A stretch of 34,066 nucleotides of DNA from a virus. Where the stretch lies: positions 1 to 34,066 of IMG/VR virus record IMGVR_UViG_3300041405_000257. One strand, given 5' to 3'. How positions within the stretch are numbered: the stretch's first letter is position 1; each line of letters begins with the position of its first letter. Positions 23,501-31,717 of this stretch are shown here, in pieces. The position numbers were made by a program, and so were the translations under genes. Under the pieces are notes generated by a model that ran no database searches, had not been told where the DNA came from, and was given only the letters and a program-made list of their open reading frames with translations.

Positions 23501-26500
23501 GAAGCACCGCGGCCGCCAGCTCGAGATCTTCAACCGCCGCATGGACGCCAAGGGCTTCTCCACCTCCAACATCAACGACCAGAACGCCAACGCGCTGAAG
23601 CGGATGCTGGGGCTCGAGGGCCTGACCGCGCTGTTCCAGAAGCTGGGCGTGCCGTTCGCGGAACTGCGGGACCCCAGCGACACCCGGCTCTCGGAGGTGC
23701 TGGCCACCAAGCTGCAGGAGCTGACGGCGCTCAACCCGTCGTCGGTGATCTGGCAGCACCGCCACGGTGTCAGCGCGGACCCGCGCAACGGCGTGCTCAC
23801 CGACACCACGATCCGCGAGACCGACGGCTTCTCCGGCAAGCCGGAGGCGACGTGGCCGACGTACGAGGACGTCGTGGTCATCGATCTCGACTCGTTCGTC
23901 ACCGCCTCCGGCAAGCGCTACGTCGAGGCCTACGACCAGGCGCTCGCGGCGATCCGGGTGTACACCCGCTCGGGCGTCACCATCGTGCTGGCCGGCGACC
24001 AGAAGCTGCGCTCCGACATCGCTGACCACCTCAACGAGGGCAGCGAGGGCTACGCCCGGATGGCGCAGTCGGCGCACTTCTTCGCCCCGGCCCAGCCGGA
24101 CGCGATGATGCACCTGTCGCAGCGGGCACTGGACTCCACGCTGCGCGACACCCGGGTCTTCACCGGCACGTCGCTGATCCTGACCCACAACTCCGACCGC
24201 TACTCCTCCTACGGGTCGTCGGAGAACGCCACGTTCTGGGACCTGCGTCCCGGCCAGCCGGTGTGGCGGGGCGAGTCGGTGGTGCTGCTGCCCACCTCGA
24301 TGGGCACGATGTTCAACCGGCCGGTGCCGGGCGTGGGCGCCAACGACCAGGCCTCCCTGGTGTACGGCCAGCTCGAGCTGCTGCTGTCCAGCCCGGAGGG
24401 GCGCGCGCACATCAAGCGCCTGACCTCCGACCCGGAGAACGTGCCGACCTACAGCAACGTCAACGGCGTGGAGTCCTACGGCATCCGCTCCCTCGACGAC
24501 GCGATGGACCGGCTGCTGCAGCTGGCGCAGATGAAGCGCGACCCGCTGACTCCGGGCGAGGAGCTGATGATCGGCGACTTCATCCCGACCGTCGCCGAGG
24601 ACGGATCCGTCCTGCTGGTGCGGGTCGGCTTCAAGCCACCGCGCGAGCACGAGATCCGCGCCCAGCTCAAGGAGCCGATCGACCCGGCCGACACCGCGAA
24701 GAACCGCGGCAAGGTCGCGGTGTTCACCTCCGAGCTCGAGCAGGCGTGGACCACGAAGCCTCCCGGGATCATCGAGTCCCGCGACCCCGACCACATGGCC
24801 GGGCTGAGCGTGCGGGTGAAGTACGACCTGGCGCGCTTCGGCAAGTCGACCTCGGCGATGGACGGCTGGAAGACCGAGCGCTCCCCGATGCCCGATGACC
24901 TGGCCGGGCCGGACGAGGACATGAGCGCCAACGGGCTGCGGGTGAACTCGTTCTCCTCGCAGAAGTCTCCGGAGTCGAAGCAGGCGATCACCGGCACCGT
25001 CGACAACTTCGGTTGGGCGATCGCGCTGGCCGGTATCGACTTCCGCCCCGACCTGGTCGAGTTCTTCCTCGGACCCAACCGCCGGGCCGAGGACCTCGAG
25101 ACGGACTGGAACCAGGTCCGGGTGTTCCTCGACGAGTGGGCCTCGACGTCGCACAACCTGACGGCCACCGACATCTCGAAGCGACTCAGCGAGGGCACGT
25201 TCCTGGCGATCATGGGTGCCCAGATCAACGAGGTGGCCGAGCAGTTCTTCGGCGTCGGCTTCGACATCCAGGGCGGTGCCGACGCGCTCGACATGCCCAC
25301 CGCGAACCAGCGGCTGGCCCAGCTGCTGCTGGCCTCGCTGATGGTGCCGGGTGTCAACGTCGACCACGTGGTCCGCTCCTCGGGCCTGCTCAGCTTGCAG
25401 CGCCTCGACATGGGCGCCACGGTGCAGCTGCTGCCGGACATCCTGACCTCCCACCTCTCGGACCCGGACCACCCCGAGCTGCGGGACATGCTGGTCCAGC
25501 GGATCAACGCTCGGATGCCGCGCCGCCCCGACGGCACCCGGCCCTACATCCTGCTGCCGAACTGGGACTTCCTCATCGAGATGAAGCACCCGAAGACCGG
25601 CGTCTCGGAGTACGTGCCCGGCAAGCTGCAGATCTCGTTGGAGTACCCCGCCGACGAGAACCCGGTCAACTACGTGCAGGCAGGTATCCGCTCCGCACGC
25701 CAGGGCGCGAGCCAGCACGTGGCGTTCGTGGGCTACGAGACCATCGGCATGCGTACCGCGGTCGAGCGGGCCAGCCGGATCCGCGAGACGGTCGACGAGC
25801 GCGCCGGCCTGGCCGACCTCGACGTCGACGGCGGCCTCTGGCGGATGCTGCGCAACAACCCGCTGTCGAAGGACGACCCGACGTACAGCCCGTGGCGCAC
25901 CCGGACCCGGCTGCAGCAGCTGGAGATCCAGGAGGCGGCCGTCAAGTACGCCTCCTACATCAAGCCGCTCGACACCGAGGGCTGGTCGGCCGGGGACCTG
26001 GCGGCGTACTCCAAGCTCCAGGACACCTACCTGGCGCTGGTGCACGGCAACGACGCCGAGGACTACCGGGTCGGCACCGACTACCTGGTGCGGCAGTGGC
26101 TCGGGATGCCGGAGTCACGGCCGGGCCAGCCGGAGTACGTCGGCAAGGTCTCCCCGTCCGCGGCGCTGCAGGCGATGCAGGTCATCGTCGACAACGTCCG
26201 CGACCACCTGATCCCGACGTACGGCGGTGTGGTGCCGCTGCCGGACCACGCGACGATGGCGCTGATCCACGACTCCAACGAGCGCCGGCCGGAGAAGGAC
26301 CGCTGGGCGCCGCGGATGGGCGTGGGCCGCAAGAAGGAGCTCGCCGGGAAGTGGGACGACTGGGTCAAGGCCACGTTCGGCCAGACCATGGACTCCTCCG
26401 ACCTGTTCGACGCCGCGTTCGCCCAGGACGCCAACGGCTTCATGCACACCTGGCAGTCGGCCCACGAGGACCGCGGCCCGCAGCACGTGTCGCTGGACAG

Positions 26501-29500
26501 GCTGCGCGAGCAGAAGCTCTACAACGTGGAGGCCAACCAGTTCCTCGCCAGCCAGGACCCGAGCGAGGAGGCCCGGCTCACGCAGCCGGTGATCTTCGAG
26601 ACCGCGGTGGCCACCCTCGACGCCATCACCGGGCAGGAGGCGGCGTTCAACCGGGAGTCGGCACGCACGACTCCGGACGCCGAGCTGGCGCAGCGGATCG
26701 AGAAGCACCTGAAGTGGCGTGCCTCGCGGAAGATGCCGAAGCAGCAGAAGCAGTCGTACAAGCAGTTCCGGGACCAGGGCACCTGGTACCTGGAGACCGC
26801 GCGCGACGGCAACAACTTCTTCCACCACATGGTGAACCTGTCGATCGGCATGCGGCTGGTGAACCCGGCGCTGTGGACCTCCGCGATCCTCGAGACGTTC
26901 GTGCGCTCGAAGATCGAGACCACCACCAACCTGCTGCTCGGCCAGTCGAACACCGCGCTGGGTGGTGCGGTGGCCCGCGCCGGCCAGGTGGTGGGTGTGC
27001 AGCCGCGCTACACCCCGGAGCAGCGGAAGAAGATCAACGACCTGGCCGAGAAGATGGGCCGCAACAACGACTTCCTCTCGCGGCTCTACGACGACATGGT
27101 CTACCGCAACCTCGTCGAGCATGGCCGCGGCCGGACCGGTGCGGCGCTGGAGAAGTTCGCCGGGTTCGGCGCGCGGATGTCGGCGGGCCCGTTCTTCGGG
27201 ATGCGTGAGAAGGCAGTGGCCATGCGCTACCTCGAGGCGGTGCTGGAGTACCTCGACACCACCGACAACGTGGTGCCGTTCGACGTGCTCGTGCGGGAGA
27301 TGGACCTCGACCCACTGTGGCTGGAGAAGAACTTCCGCTCCGACGGCCGCTTCACCCCGCACATGGCGGGCATGAACCGGATCGCACAGGTCCGGGCGAT
27401 GAAGGCCTCCGTGCCGAGCAAGATCATCATGGGCGGCATCGACACGATGACGTCGAGCGAGAAGCCGTTCTTCCACGCAGCCGGACACCTGCTGAAGATC
27501 CCGCTGCTGTTCACCCGCTTCAACGCCGGAGCGCTCCTCACGATGACCGGCCTGGGCGGCATCGACCAGCTCATCGCCATGAACCTCGACCAGCGCACCT
27601 CGGAGAGGAAGGCCTGGCTGCAGGGCCTCATCACCGGCGAACCAGTCACCGAGGAGACCTCGCGCATCGACATGACCGACATCATCGAAGGGGCGAACCT
27701 GTTCCGGCCCTTCGTGAAGGGTGCGCTGACCCAGACCGGGCTGCTCGCGTTCGGGATGATGGCCGGTGGGCTCGGGCTCTCGGGCGAGGACGAGGAGACG
27801 AAGCGCCGGCGGCGGCTGGCCAGCTGGCTCGACCTGCCCTACTACTACGACCCGCGCGCGGTGGAGAACGACTTCCGCTACGCCGACGCGCTGTTCGTGG
27901 ACTGGATGCCCGGCTGGATGGAGGCCGCGCTCGAGCCCGGCGACCGTGAGGGCGTCGGCGGGGAGAAGAAGGTGCTGCAGCCGCACTGGATCCTGCGGCA
28001 GTTCCTGTCCCCGGTCATGGGTGTCGAGCGCTTCCTGTCCACCGGCGACGTCCGGCAGATCGGCTGGGGCTTCTCGGACGCCTTCTCGGTGATGCCGAAC
28101 TCGATCGCGCGGCTCTGGACAGAGGCCAAGCTGACCGCAGACGCGCTCGCCCAGTCCGCCCGGGAGGTCGACGGCGCCACCGTGACCAGCACCGCGGAGG
28201 GCCAGGCCCTGGCGCAGAAGTACATCATCTCGATCGCCGGTGTGTACGAGAAGGCGCTGTTCGAGAACTCGTTCGTCAACGCGATCCGCAACGGCTTCGA
28301 CGACTACGACCGCAACCCGTGGGAGATCCCGGACGAGCTGAAGAACGGCAACGGCTACAAGCTGGACCCGGTCACCCGGCAGCCGGTGCCGACCACGGCG
28401 CTCGAGCAGACCATCGACACCCGCACCGGTGAGCCGGTGGTGTCGTACGCCGAGCGTGACGCGGTTGACGCCTACCTGCACCAGTACGCCGAGAACAACC
28501 TGTCGGCCGCGATCATGCTCTCGCTGTTCACCGGGCAGCCGACGCTGGACTCGACGTACTTCCGGCAGAACATGGTGCCTGCGCAGAAGTCGCTGTCGCT
28601 GCCGGAGAAGGGGCAGACGCACGACGAGACCGTCATCATGGCGGCGCTGCAGGGCATGGCCGCGAAGGGCGAGGGCTTCGAGAACCTCACCCAGTACGAG
28701 GCCGAGAAGATGGTGTGGGCCAACAAGCCGGAGGATGCGTTCTGGTCCCAGGCTCAGGTCTCGAAGATCGCGGCCGGCTACGTGGCCAAGGCCAACGCGG
28801 GCGGCGAGGTCGGCGCGATGACACTGTTCGACGAGGCCGGGCGCGAGCTGCTGTCGAAGCAGGGCGCACACACCGTGCTGCGGTCCCTGGCCGACGGGTC
28901 GATCACGCTGTCCGACCCGAGCATGGTCGGCATCCACATCAGCCGGGAGATGCGTGAGCAGATCCAGGAGGAGTGGACCGAGGAGCTCGTGCTCGAGGGG
29001 CTGGCGCTGGGGCTGGACGAGGCGACCGCGAAGTCGCGGGCGCGGCGGATCTGGTACGGCAACACCTACGAGGACCCCAACGCCAACGGCCTGCAGCACC
29101 TGCTGTGGACCAACGAGATCCCGTCGTCGCCGAAGGTGACCTACAACCAGCTGAACACCACGTTCGTGCTCGGTCCGGACGGGCGGCCATGGGCCACGCC
29201 GTTCGGTCGGCAGAACGTCCTGCAGGCCCTCGGCATCCCGATCCCCGCGACTCCGATCCGGCCCGCCGGCGCCGGGCTGTCGCGCGACAGCCGCGGCAAC
29301 GTGGTCGACGACGTCTACGGCATCAACACCGGCCTCATGGCGCTGGAGCGTGTCGAAGACCAGGAGCAGCTAGTGCCTCCGAAGGAGGACCCGTTCGCCT
29401 TCACCGACGCCGCGAAGTACACCGCCGGTGACAGCGGCAGTGGCAGCGGCTGGAAGGACTTCGGCTACACGCCGTACAAGAAGCGGGGCTACACCCCGTA

Positions 29501-29702
29501 CAAGCGCCGCAGCTACTCCAGCGGTGGCGGGGGCTCGACGGGCTACCCCAACTTCACCCGGATGTACGGGCTCCCCGGGGCCCAGACCCCCTACGCCAAT
29601 GACATCCCGTTCATCAACACGAGCAACCCGATCCTGCGCCGGGCAGATGTACGCAGGGAACGTGTCTGGTCCGAGCGAGGAAGGCTGAACCAGTGGCAGT
29701 GA
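17445..29702 (+). CDS. Giant virion-type polyvalent protein, main part; candidate RNA polymerase
   Basis: This 4,085-codon frame (residues 563-4647 of the joined protein) continues the preceding entry. The GTG at 17445 is only the first available start; GGAGGAGGG lies one base before it, too close for good initiation. I find no cysteine in the whole frame. Near joined residue 916, LLAPGADHDGDTEVSV matches the xADxDGDxxxxx loop that holds the catalytic magnesium in multisubunit-type RNA polymerases, preceded at the right side by a Pro/Arg/His-containing segment (MPQASKALSRANAHG). A long coiled coil lies near 1958-2010, a VVVIDLDSF ... GVTIVLAGDQ alpha/beta unit near 2705-2745, a hydrophobic Gly/Met-rich helix near 3990-4010, and a tandem GYTPYKKR/GYTPYKRR near 4569-4584. 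It lies directly upstream of portal, overlapping it by 10 bases. Virion-packaged polymerase or ejection protein is inference. Confidence 0.8.
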   Translation: MQAILEPVSFSADIEAGQVVESVLYGAASGMGMGLSSMARQATNDQVLSSRARALEMRRNGVEYTNEEWKARWKEVDADQRKRLALASPDEAADILATMRAQQELLRFDRSASSVIAATGLNDLQASQFARDLANANPNRDNVLVLAGMSADRVVATDADGNVFVDRDSLPAHAGAASIFQALMNVTNHQIATATVAEDITRQTQALQAELGQADADRAAEIQAQLAELTDELEMSERVAAIGNQIRKRLTQVYEQYRQAADVTDAEAAVDLFNQIIRNAFDGTDMFDETGTPLAGRDLEAARRSVEIMVARHPEIAGDSFMFVMPQASKALSRANAHGMMQVHQSTLLAPGADHDGDTEVSVNFARGLSQTRIDSLRAGDQYVRPGVREDGTEGHLVTFDPPDGEKEFIRQVSSALNAAAVRTEWAVATDAVQRLVADIWTRFEAHLPRPELTRVLDDFRADLLAGDPDARMRLVEGLVNVDVAGWRRAAAAAGSTPQVPWLNQRITLAWEQVLTGTAANSHDLEFTPKDIDADLTEDKAFQRALAKREAVTDGQTAYLVTEGNNATREGQKLHYDVYRAAVDVARGDMTTELQERFIRLYAELGSNMGQSEIARVRGRNAVERRVAVWLREIHAEAKKDPNTPAPNSLLMLANTKVADVRAEVGGGWGYYEGEITLAQLLLRKSVEIEKQTHRNVLDQDEEMQRKLRRFERLASPDQHTDQSTTPFLALKEIFGSYQMHDLLGDSAKYLGPHLTMNQLVADMANRSDKSRQDQLNRWRRKAPYVMHKHTPNPPYDAAMLTSGTLSSYRVVVDTIAASVNTEPRRLREENVRARESFKRGINNLRQILEEFRKLNAETLTDTTDRGVLRAVLQSNPGVAKLIADLIPDAAKLGAFARIDGKYYAAEWVEAMLVMPPDKAAVTYVVNTRLAEWNQMGGAIDLDGEGSGRPKGESPKAPAREAYKIKSRLLQTVAQLAAQPDGIHLDRLVVAMKNASSVEALEEILNTDPAFSGDRAELLLFVDDVAAYETDPRDVWSANLPGTLQREAITAFAERTSVLSTAMANFAAEHAVERTLLKSILDYDTDRSVDRSEASKYHRLLEMALEHRQLGSDHLGPAVRDRFTEKVQDGIIRIHDKGTADAAIAPFGEALVTTDEFGVKASPMQAADALTAYDPEDILSNPTKLTEGPVLVRVADGSELIVDFTTVRGAALALADPATNAFAKQVLFPTARDVNAVGSLSTYLNVTHPSLQSMLKEANFGDLFVHKSERLSVGQAHKYISMLEAIVRRKAIDGTPEDREKAYFPIQTLINDFVVAYTHSPGAETTDRKKVRDGLYVDIATALQQIASLNSKDPRLVDQMLDAVGAILRDRYHRHSSELDAVLSDSLDKAVADTVLLEAELDSYRRDIERLTTELAATTDPDRQNQLVDQLATANRRLKDRMDRLQLLTTDDNVVTAAINMFTLTGNDVADVDRKGAILRLLGTGNRVAKFQGHHLIKRLNTVLAADAYALSDPDVFDTEEWSELGLWASSIYLAELSARAGSTIKLTPLVLGEKGERLRRLYDPTWSGLLEGFRNPLVLEAATTMANQAGWKPDLTDVDVARTLEGGLLNEKRLGRWTELVIPAALKAQQVMDSASVGLAIPVGGDLPKEMAAYVGSGRRTFKTPDDTMLTTAAFTVDADGDMAWTDEAFFKLNNHFARSVVLRDAAGAELDLTPQVGAAWMGEPSVEASGYKIITRTRIDKAVADALESGTLTGPLQVEIAYFDIDTMPWSREWANNVYFEGVGREAEIGSTPGLVAELFFAPGGISKEAQQNPLNMATKGGAGYQATKVIPRSVAEAYEARHNVASVLRGKAHELWTKTYDVGQPLSGDANSFYKLMLQRHVVVGTNAAGEKEVWWAGRAIEWQTLNAGQPLSSPDFPLQGARLVALTDGQAQTLLGEPGNKGVPGAWSEPVLNLDDLDIFPELTAEYLAARGITRLGETTTLRESPFAGKLPLMNVQWSGDRDPGQNTRWEAMIEKHRGRQLEIFNRRMDAKGFSTSNINDQNANALKRMLGLEGLTALFQKLGVPFAELRDPSDTRLSEVLATKLQELTALNPSSVIWQHRHGVSADPRNGVLTDTTIRETDGFSGKPEATWPTYEDVVVIDLDSFVTASGKRYVEAYDQALAAIRVYTRSGVTIVLAGDQKLRSDIADHLNEGSEGYARMAQSAHFFAPAQPDAMMHLSQRALDSTLRDTRVFTGTSLILTHNSDRYSSYGSSENATFWDLRPGQPVWRGESVVLLPTSMGTMFNRPVPGVGANDQASLVYGQLELLLSSPEGRAHIKRLTSDPENVPTYSNVNGVESYGIRSLDDAMDRLLQLAQMKRDPLTPGEELMIGDFIPTVAEDGSVLLVRVGFKPPREHEIRAQLKEPIDPADTAKNRGKVAVFTSELEQAWTTKPPGIIESRDPDHMAGLSVRVKYDLARFGKSTSAMDGWKTERSPMPDDLAGPDEDMSANGLRVNSFSSQKSPESKQAITGTVDNFGWAIALAGIDFRPDLVEFFLGPNRRAEDLETDWNQVRVFLDEWASTSHNLTATDISKRLSEGTFLAIMGAQINEVAEQFFGVGFDIQGGADALDMPTANQRLAQLLLASLMVPGVNVDHVVRSSGLLSLQRLDMGATVQLLPDILTSHLSDPDHPELRDMLVQRINARMPRRPDGTRPYILLPNWDFLIEMKHPKTGVSEYVPGKLQISLEYPADENPVNYVQAGIRSARQGASQHVAFVGYETIGMRTAVERASRIRETVDERAGLADLDVDGGLWRMLRNNPLSKDDPTYSPWRTRTRLQQLEIQEAAVKYASYIKPLDTEGWSAGDLAAYSKLQDTYLALVHGNDAEDYRVGTDYLVRQWLGMPESRPGQPEYVGKVSPSAALQAMQVIVDNVRDHLIPTYGGVVPLPDHATMALIHDSNERRPEKDRWAPRMGVGRKKELAGKWDDWVKATFGQTMDSSDLFDAAFAQDANGFMHTWQSAHEDRGPQHVSLDRLREQKLYNVEANQFLASQDPSEEARLTQPVIFETAVATLDAITGQEAAFNRESARTTPDAELAQRIEKHLKWRASRKMPKQQKQSYKQFRDQGTWYLETARDGNNFFHHMVNLSIGMRLVNPALWTSAILETFVRSKIETTTNLLLGQSNTALGGAVARAGQVVGVQPRYTPEQRKKINDLAEKMGRNNDFLSRLYDDMVYRNLVEHGRGRTGAALEKFAGFGARMSAGPFFGMREKAVAMRYLEAVLEYLDTTDNVVPFDVLVREMDLDPLWLEKNFRSDGRFTPHMAGMNRIAQVRAMKASVPSKIIMGGIDTMTSSEKPFFHAAGHLLKIPLLFTRFNAGALLTMTGLGGIDQLIAMNLDQRTSERKAWLQGLITGEPVTEETSRIDMTDIIEGANLFRPFVKGALTQTGLLAFGMMAGGLGLSGEDEETKRRRRLASWLDLPYYYDPRAVENDFRYADALFVDWMPGWMEAALEPGDREGVGGEKKVLQPHWILRQFLSPVMGVERFLSTGDVRQIGWGFSDAFSVMPNSIARLWTEAKLTADALAQSAREVDGATVTSTAEGQALAQKYIISIAGVYEKALFENSFVNAIRNGFDDYDRNPWEIPDELKNGNGYKLDPVTRQPVPTTALEQTIDTRTGEPVVSYAERDAVDAYLHQYAENNLSAAIMLSLFTGQPTLDSTYFRQNMVPAQKSLSLPEKGQTHDETVIMAALQGMAAKGEGFENLTQYEAEKMVWANKPEDAFWSQAQVSKIAAGYVAKANAGGEVGAMTLFDEAGRELLSKQGAHTVLRSLADGSITLSDPSMVGIHISREMREQIQEEWTEELVLEGLALGLDEATAKSRARRIWYGNTYEDPNANGLQHLLWTNEIPSSPKVTYNQLNTTFVLGPDGRPWATPFGRQNVLQALGIPIPATPIRPAGAGLSRDSRGNVVDDVYGINTGLMALERVEDQEQLVPPKEDPFAFTDAAKYTAGDSGSGSGWKDFGYTPYKKRGYTPYKRRSYSSGGGGSTGYPNFTRMYGLPGAQTPYANDIPFINTSNPILRRADVRRERVWSERGRLNQWQ

Positions 29703-31681
29703 TGGAAGAGCACGAGCCGGTGACGGAGTTCGCCCAGTGGTACGTCGACTACGACGCCACGGGCGGCCGCGACGGGTGCCTGGAGTTCCGGGGGTTCGCG
29801 CCGAAGGGCGAGAAGCTGCACCGGCTCTACACCAAGTCGAAGTCCGAGATGGACGCCCGGGTGCACAACTACGACAAGCTGGAGAAGCTGGCCGACGGCG
29901 AGGTCATCTCGCCGAAGCCGGACCTCCCGAACGTGTCGTCGGGCGAGACCGCCGGGCTGATCCGTCGTACGGCGCGCAACCTGGTGCAGAACACCCCGAA
30001 CGTGGAGATCATCTCCAAGTTCGACGACGACTCGGTGCAGGGGCTGTTCGCCCGGCACATCCTGCTGTCCCGGATCGTCGGCTCCGACCAGTACTCCAAC
30101 GACATGCAGCAGAACCTCTTCTCCTCCACGAAGAGCGCGCTCACCCTCGGCTACGACGCCGTGGTTCCGGCGCTGCTGCAGGACGCCGGCGGCTCCTGGT
30201 ACATCAAGTACGACTCGATCCACTACCGTGACGTCTTCCCCGAGCCCGGGGTCAAGGACGTCCGGGACGCCACCTTCGTCTTCGTGCGGCGCTACCTGAC
30301 ACAGGGCGAGGTGGTGTCGCTGATCCGCAACAAGGCGGTGGGCTGGGACCACCAGGCGCTACGCGAGCTGCTCAAGTCCAACCCGGGGACGCGGGAGCGT
30401 CAGTCGGTCGATCACCAGACTGCCAAGCACCGGCAGATCCCCGAGGGCTACGAGATCATCACCTGGTACTCGTCGAGCGGTGAGCACTTCCTGACCTTCC
30501 ATGCAACCACCAAGCTGCTGCTGCGCATCGAGAAGAACAAGCACCCCCTGAAGAAGCACCCGGTCTTCTTCCTCGTGCTCGAGAAGGACGCGCAGCAGCC
30601 ACTCGGTAAGTCGCAGGTGGAGCTGATGGTCGGCCGCCAGGACTTCCAGGACCTGATGCTCAACGGTGCCATGAAGCTCTGGTACCGCAACATCAACCCG
30701 AGCATCATCGGCTACGGCGCGGCCAACGCGATCCCCAACCTCAGCCCCGGCAAGTACACCCAGATCAGCAACCCGAACGCCAAGGTCGAGGCGTTCGAGG
30801 TGAACACGCAGACACTCCTGCAGTACGGCACCATCTCCCAGCAGAACCTCGGTTCGATGGTGAACCTGCTCGGGACGGCGGACCAGCAGATGGCGACCCA
30901 GGCGGGCAGCGGCATGAGCGCCACGCCGCAGGGCGTCGAGGCTCAGCAGACGATGGTGGACATCACCACGAACAACTACCAGAAGGCGATCGAGGGCTTC
31001 TTCAGTCACTACTGCTCCTACGCTCTGACGATCTACTTCCAGGAACTGAAGTCGATCAAGAAGGTCACGCCCACAGCGGAAGCTCGTATGAAGTTGCTGA
31101 AGGCTGGACTGGATCCGAACCAGATCAACGAAGACGGCACCCTCGACATCGACTTCGAGGAGCTCGCCACGGAGTACTGGGTCCGGTGTGTACCTGGCAG
31201 CCTGACGGAGATGGAGGACGAGAAGCAACTGCGCGTTCTCAACGAGCTGTTCATCCCGCTCTCCCAGGCCATGCCGGCGCTCGCCAACAGCGGCGACCAG
31301 ACGATCATCCGGCAGGCCGCGATGGCGATGAGCTACATCATCGAGAAGCAGATCGAGCTGTCCGGTGCGGCCGACGCACTGGCCATCCGGGACCTCTGGT
31401 CAGGCAAGAAGACCGACGAGCAGGTCGACGAGCGAGACCTGCGGATCGCCGAGCTCGAAGCCAAGCTCGCCTCCCCCGAACTGGAGCAGGAGCGGGAGCT
31501 GACTGCTCAGGCACTTGTAGGCCTGGCCGAGCAGCTGAGAGTTCAGGGAGAGGCAATCTCAGCGATTATGGACCGTTTAGGTGCGCATCAGGGTGCATAT
31601 GCCGGTGAACAGAATAGTTCCGGCGAAGCAACACCGCAGGGACCGCCGCCTGTACCTACTGTTCTGCCTGCCAGCGCCTGA
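29693..31681 (+). CDS. Portal protein
   Basis: The 662-aa product has the size and order of features of tailed-phage portals, especially those of short-tailed and crAss-like phages: an alpha/beta wing region, LMVGRQDFQDLMLNGAMKL leading into the stem, a long central helix region (QQNLGSMVNLLGTADQQMATQ) and helical crown ending in a coiled coil (DERDLRIAELEAKL). Twelve copies would form the DNA channel at one capsid vertex. GTG at 29693 follows GAGGAAGGCTGAACCA and overlaps the end of the giant gene. The last ~60 codons (31500-31680) use AT-ending codons rare elsewhere here. Immediate downstream capsid gene supports the call. Confidence 0.82.
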   Translation: MAVMEEHEPVTEFAQWYVDYDATGGRDGCLEFRGFAPKGEKLHRLYTKSKSEMDARVHNYDKLEKLADGEVISPKPDLPNVSSGETAGLIRRTARNLVQNTPNVEIISKFDDDSVQGLFARHILLSRIVGSDQYSNDMQQNLFSSTKSALTLGYDAVVPALLQDAGGSWYIKYDSIHYRDVFPEPGVKDVRDATFVFVRRYLTQGEVVSLIRNKAVGWDHQALRELLKSNPGTRERQSVDHQTAKHRQIPEGYEIITWYSSSGEHFLTFHATTKLLLRIEKNKHPLKKHPVFFLVLEKDAQQPLGKSQVELMVGRQDFQDLMLNGAMKLWYRNINPSIIGYGAANAIPNLSPGKYTQISNPNAKVEAFEVNTQTLLQYGTISQQNLGSMVNLLGTADQQMATQAGSGMSATPQGVEAQQTMVDITTNNYQKAIEGFFSHYCSYALTIYFQELKSIKKVTPTAEARMKLLKAGLDPNQINEDGTLDIDFEELATEYWVRCVPGSLTEMEDEKQLRVLNELFIPLSQAMPALANSGDQTIIRQAAMAMSYIIEKQIELSGAADALAIRDLWSGKKTDEQVDERDLRIAELEAKLASPELEQERELTAQALVGLAEQLRVQGEAISAIMDRLGAHQGAYAGEQNSSGEATPQGPPPVPTVLPASA

Positions 31682-31717
31682 CGTTCAGGCACACGACAGC
31701 AACAGGAGGAATGCGAC

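Noticed and set aside
17880-26045. A 2,721-codon open frame on the minus strand opposite the giant gene
   Set aside because: It is the mirror expected from very high third-position GC in the plus-strand gene. The product is a Val/Arg/His/Leu/Asp-rich string without domains, and no ribosome site supports it. The similar 994-codon frame at 26115-29099 is rejected for the same reason.
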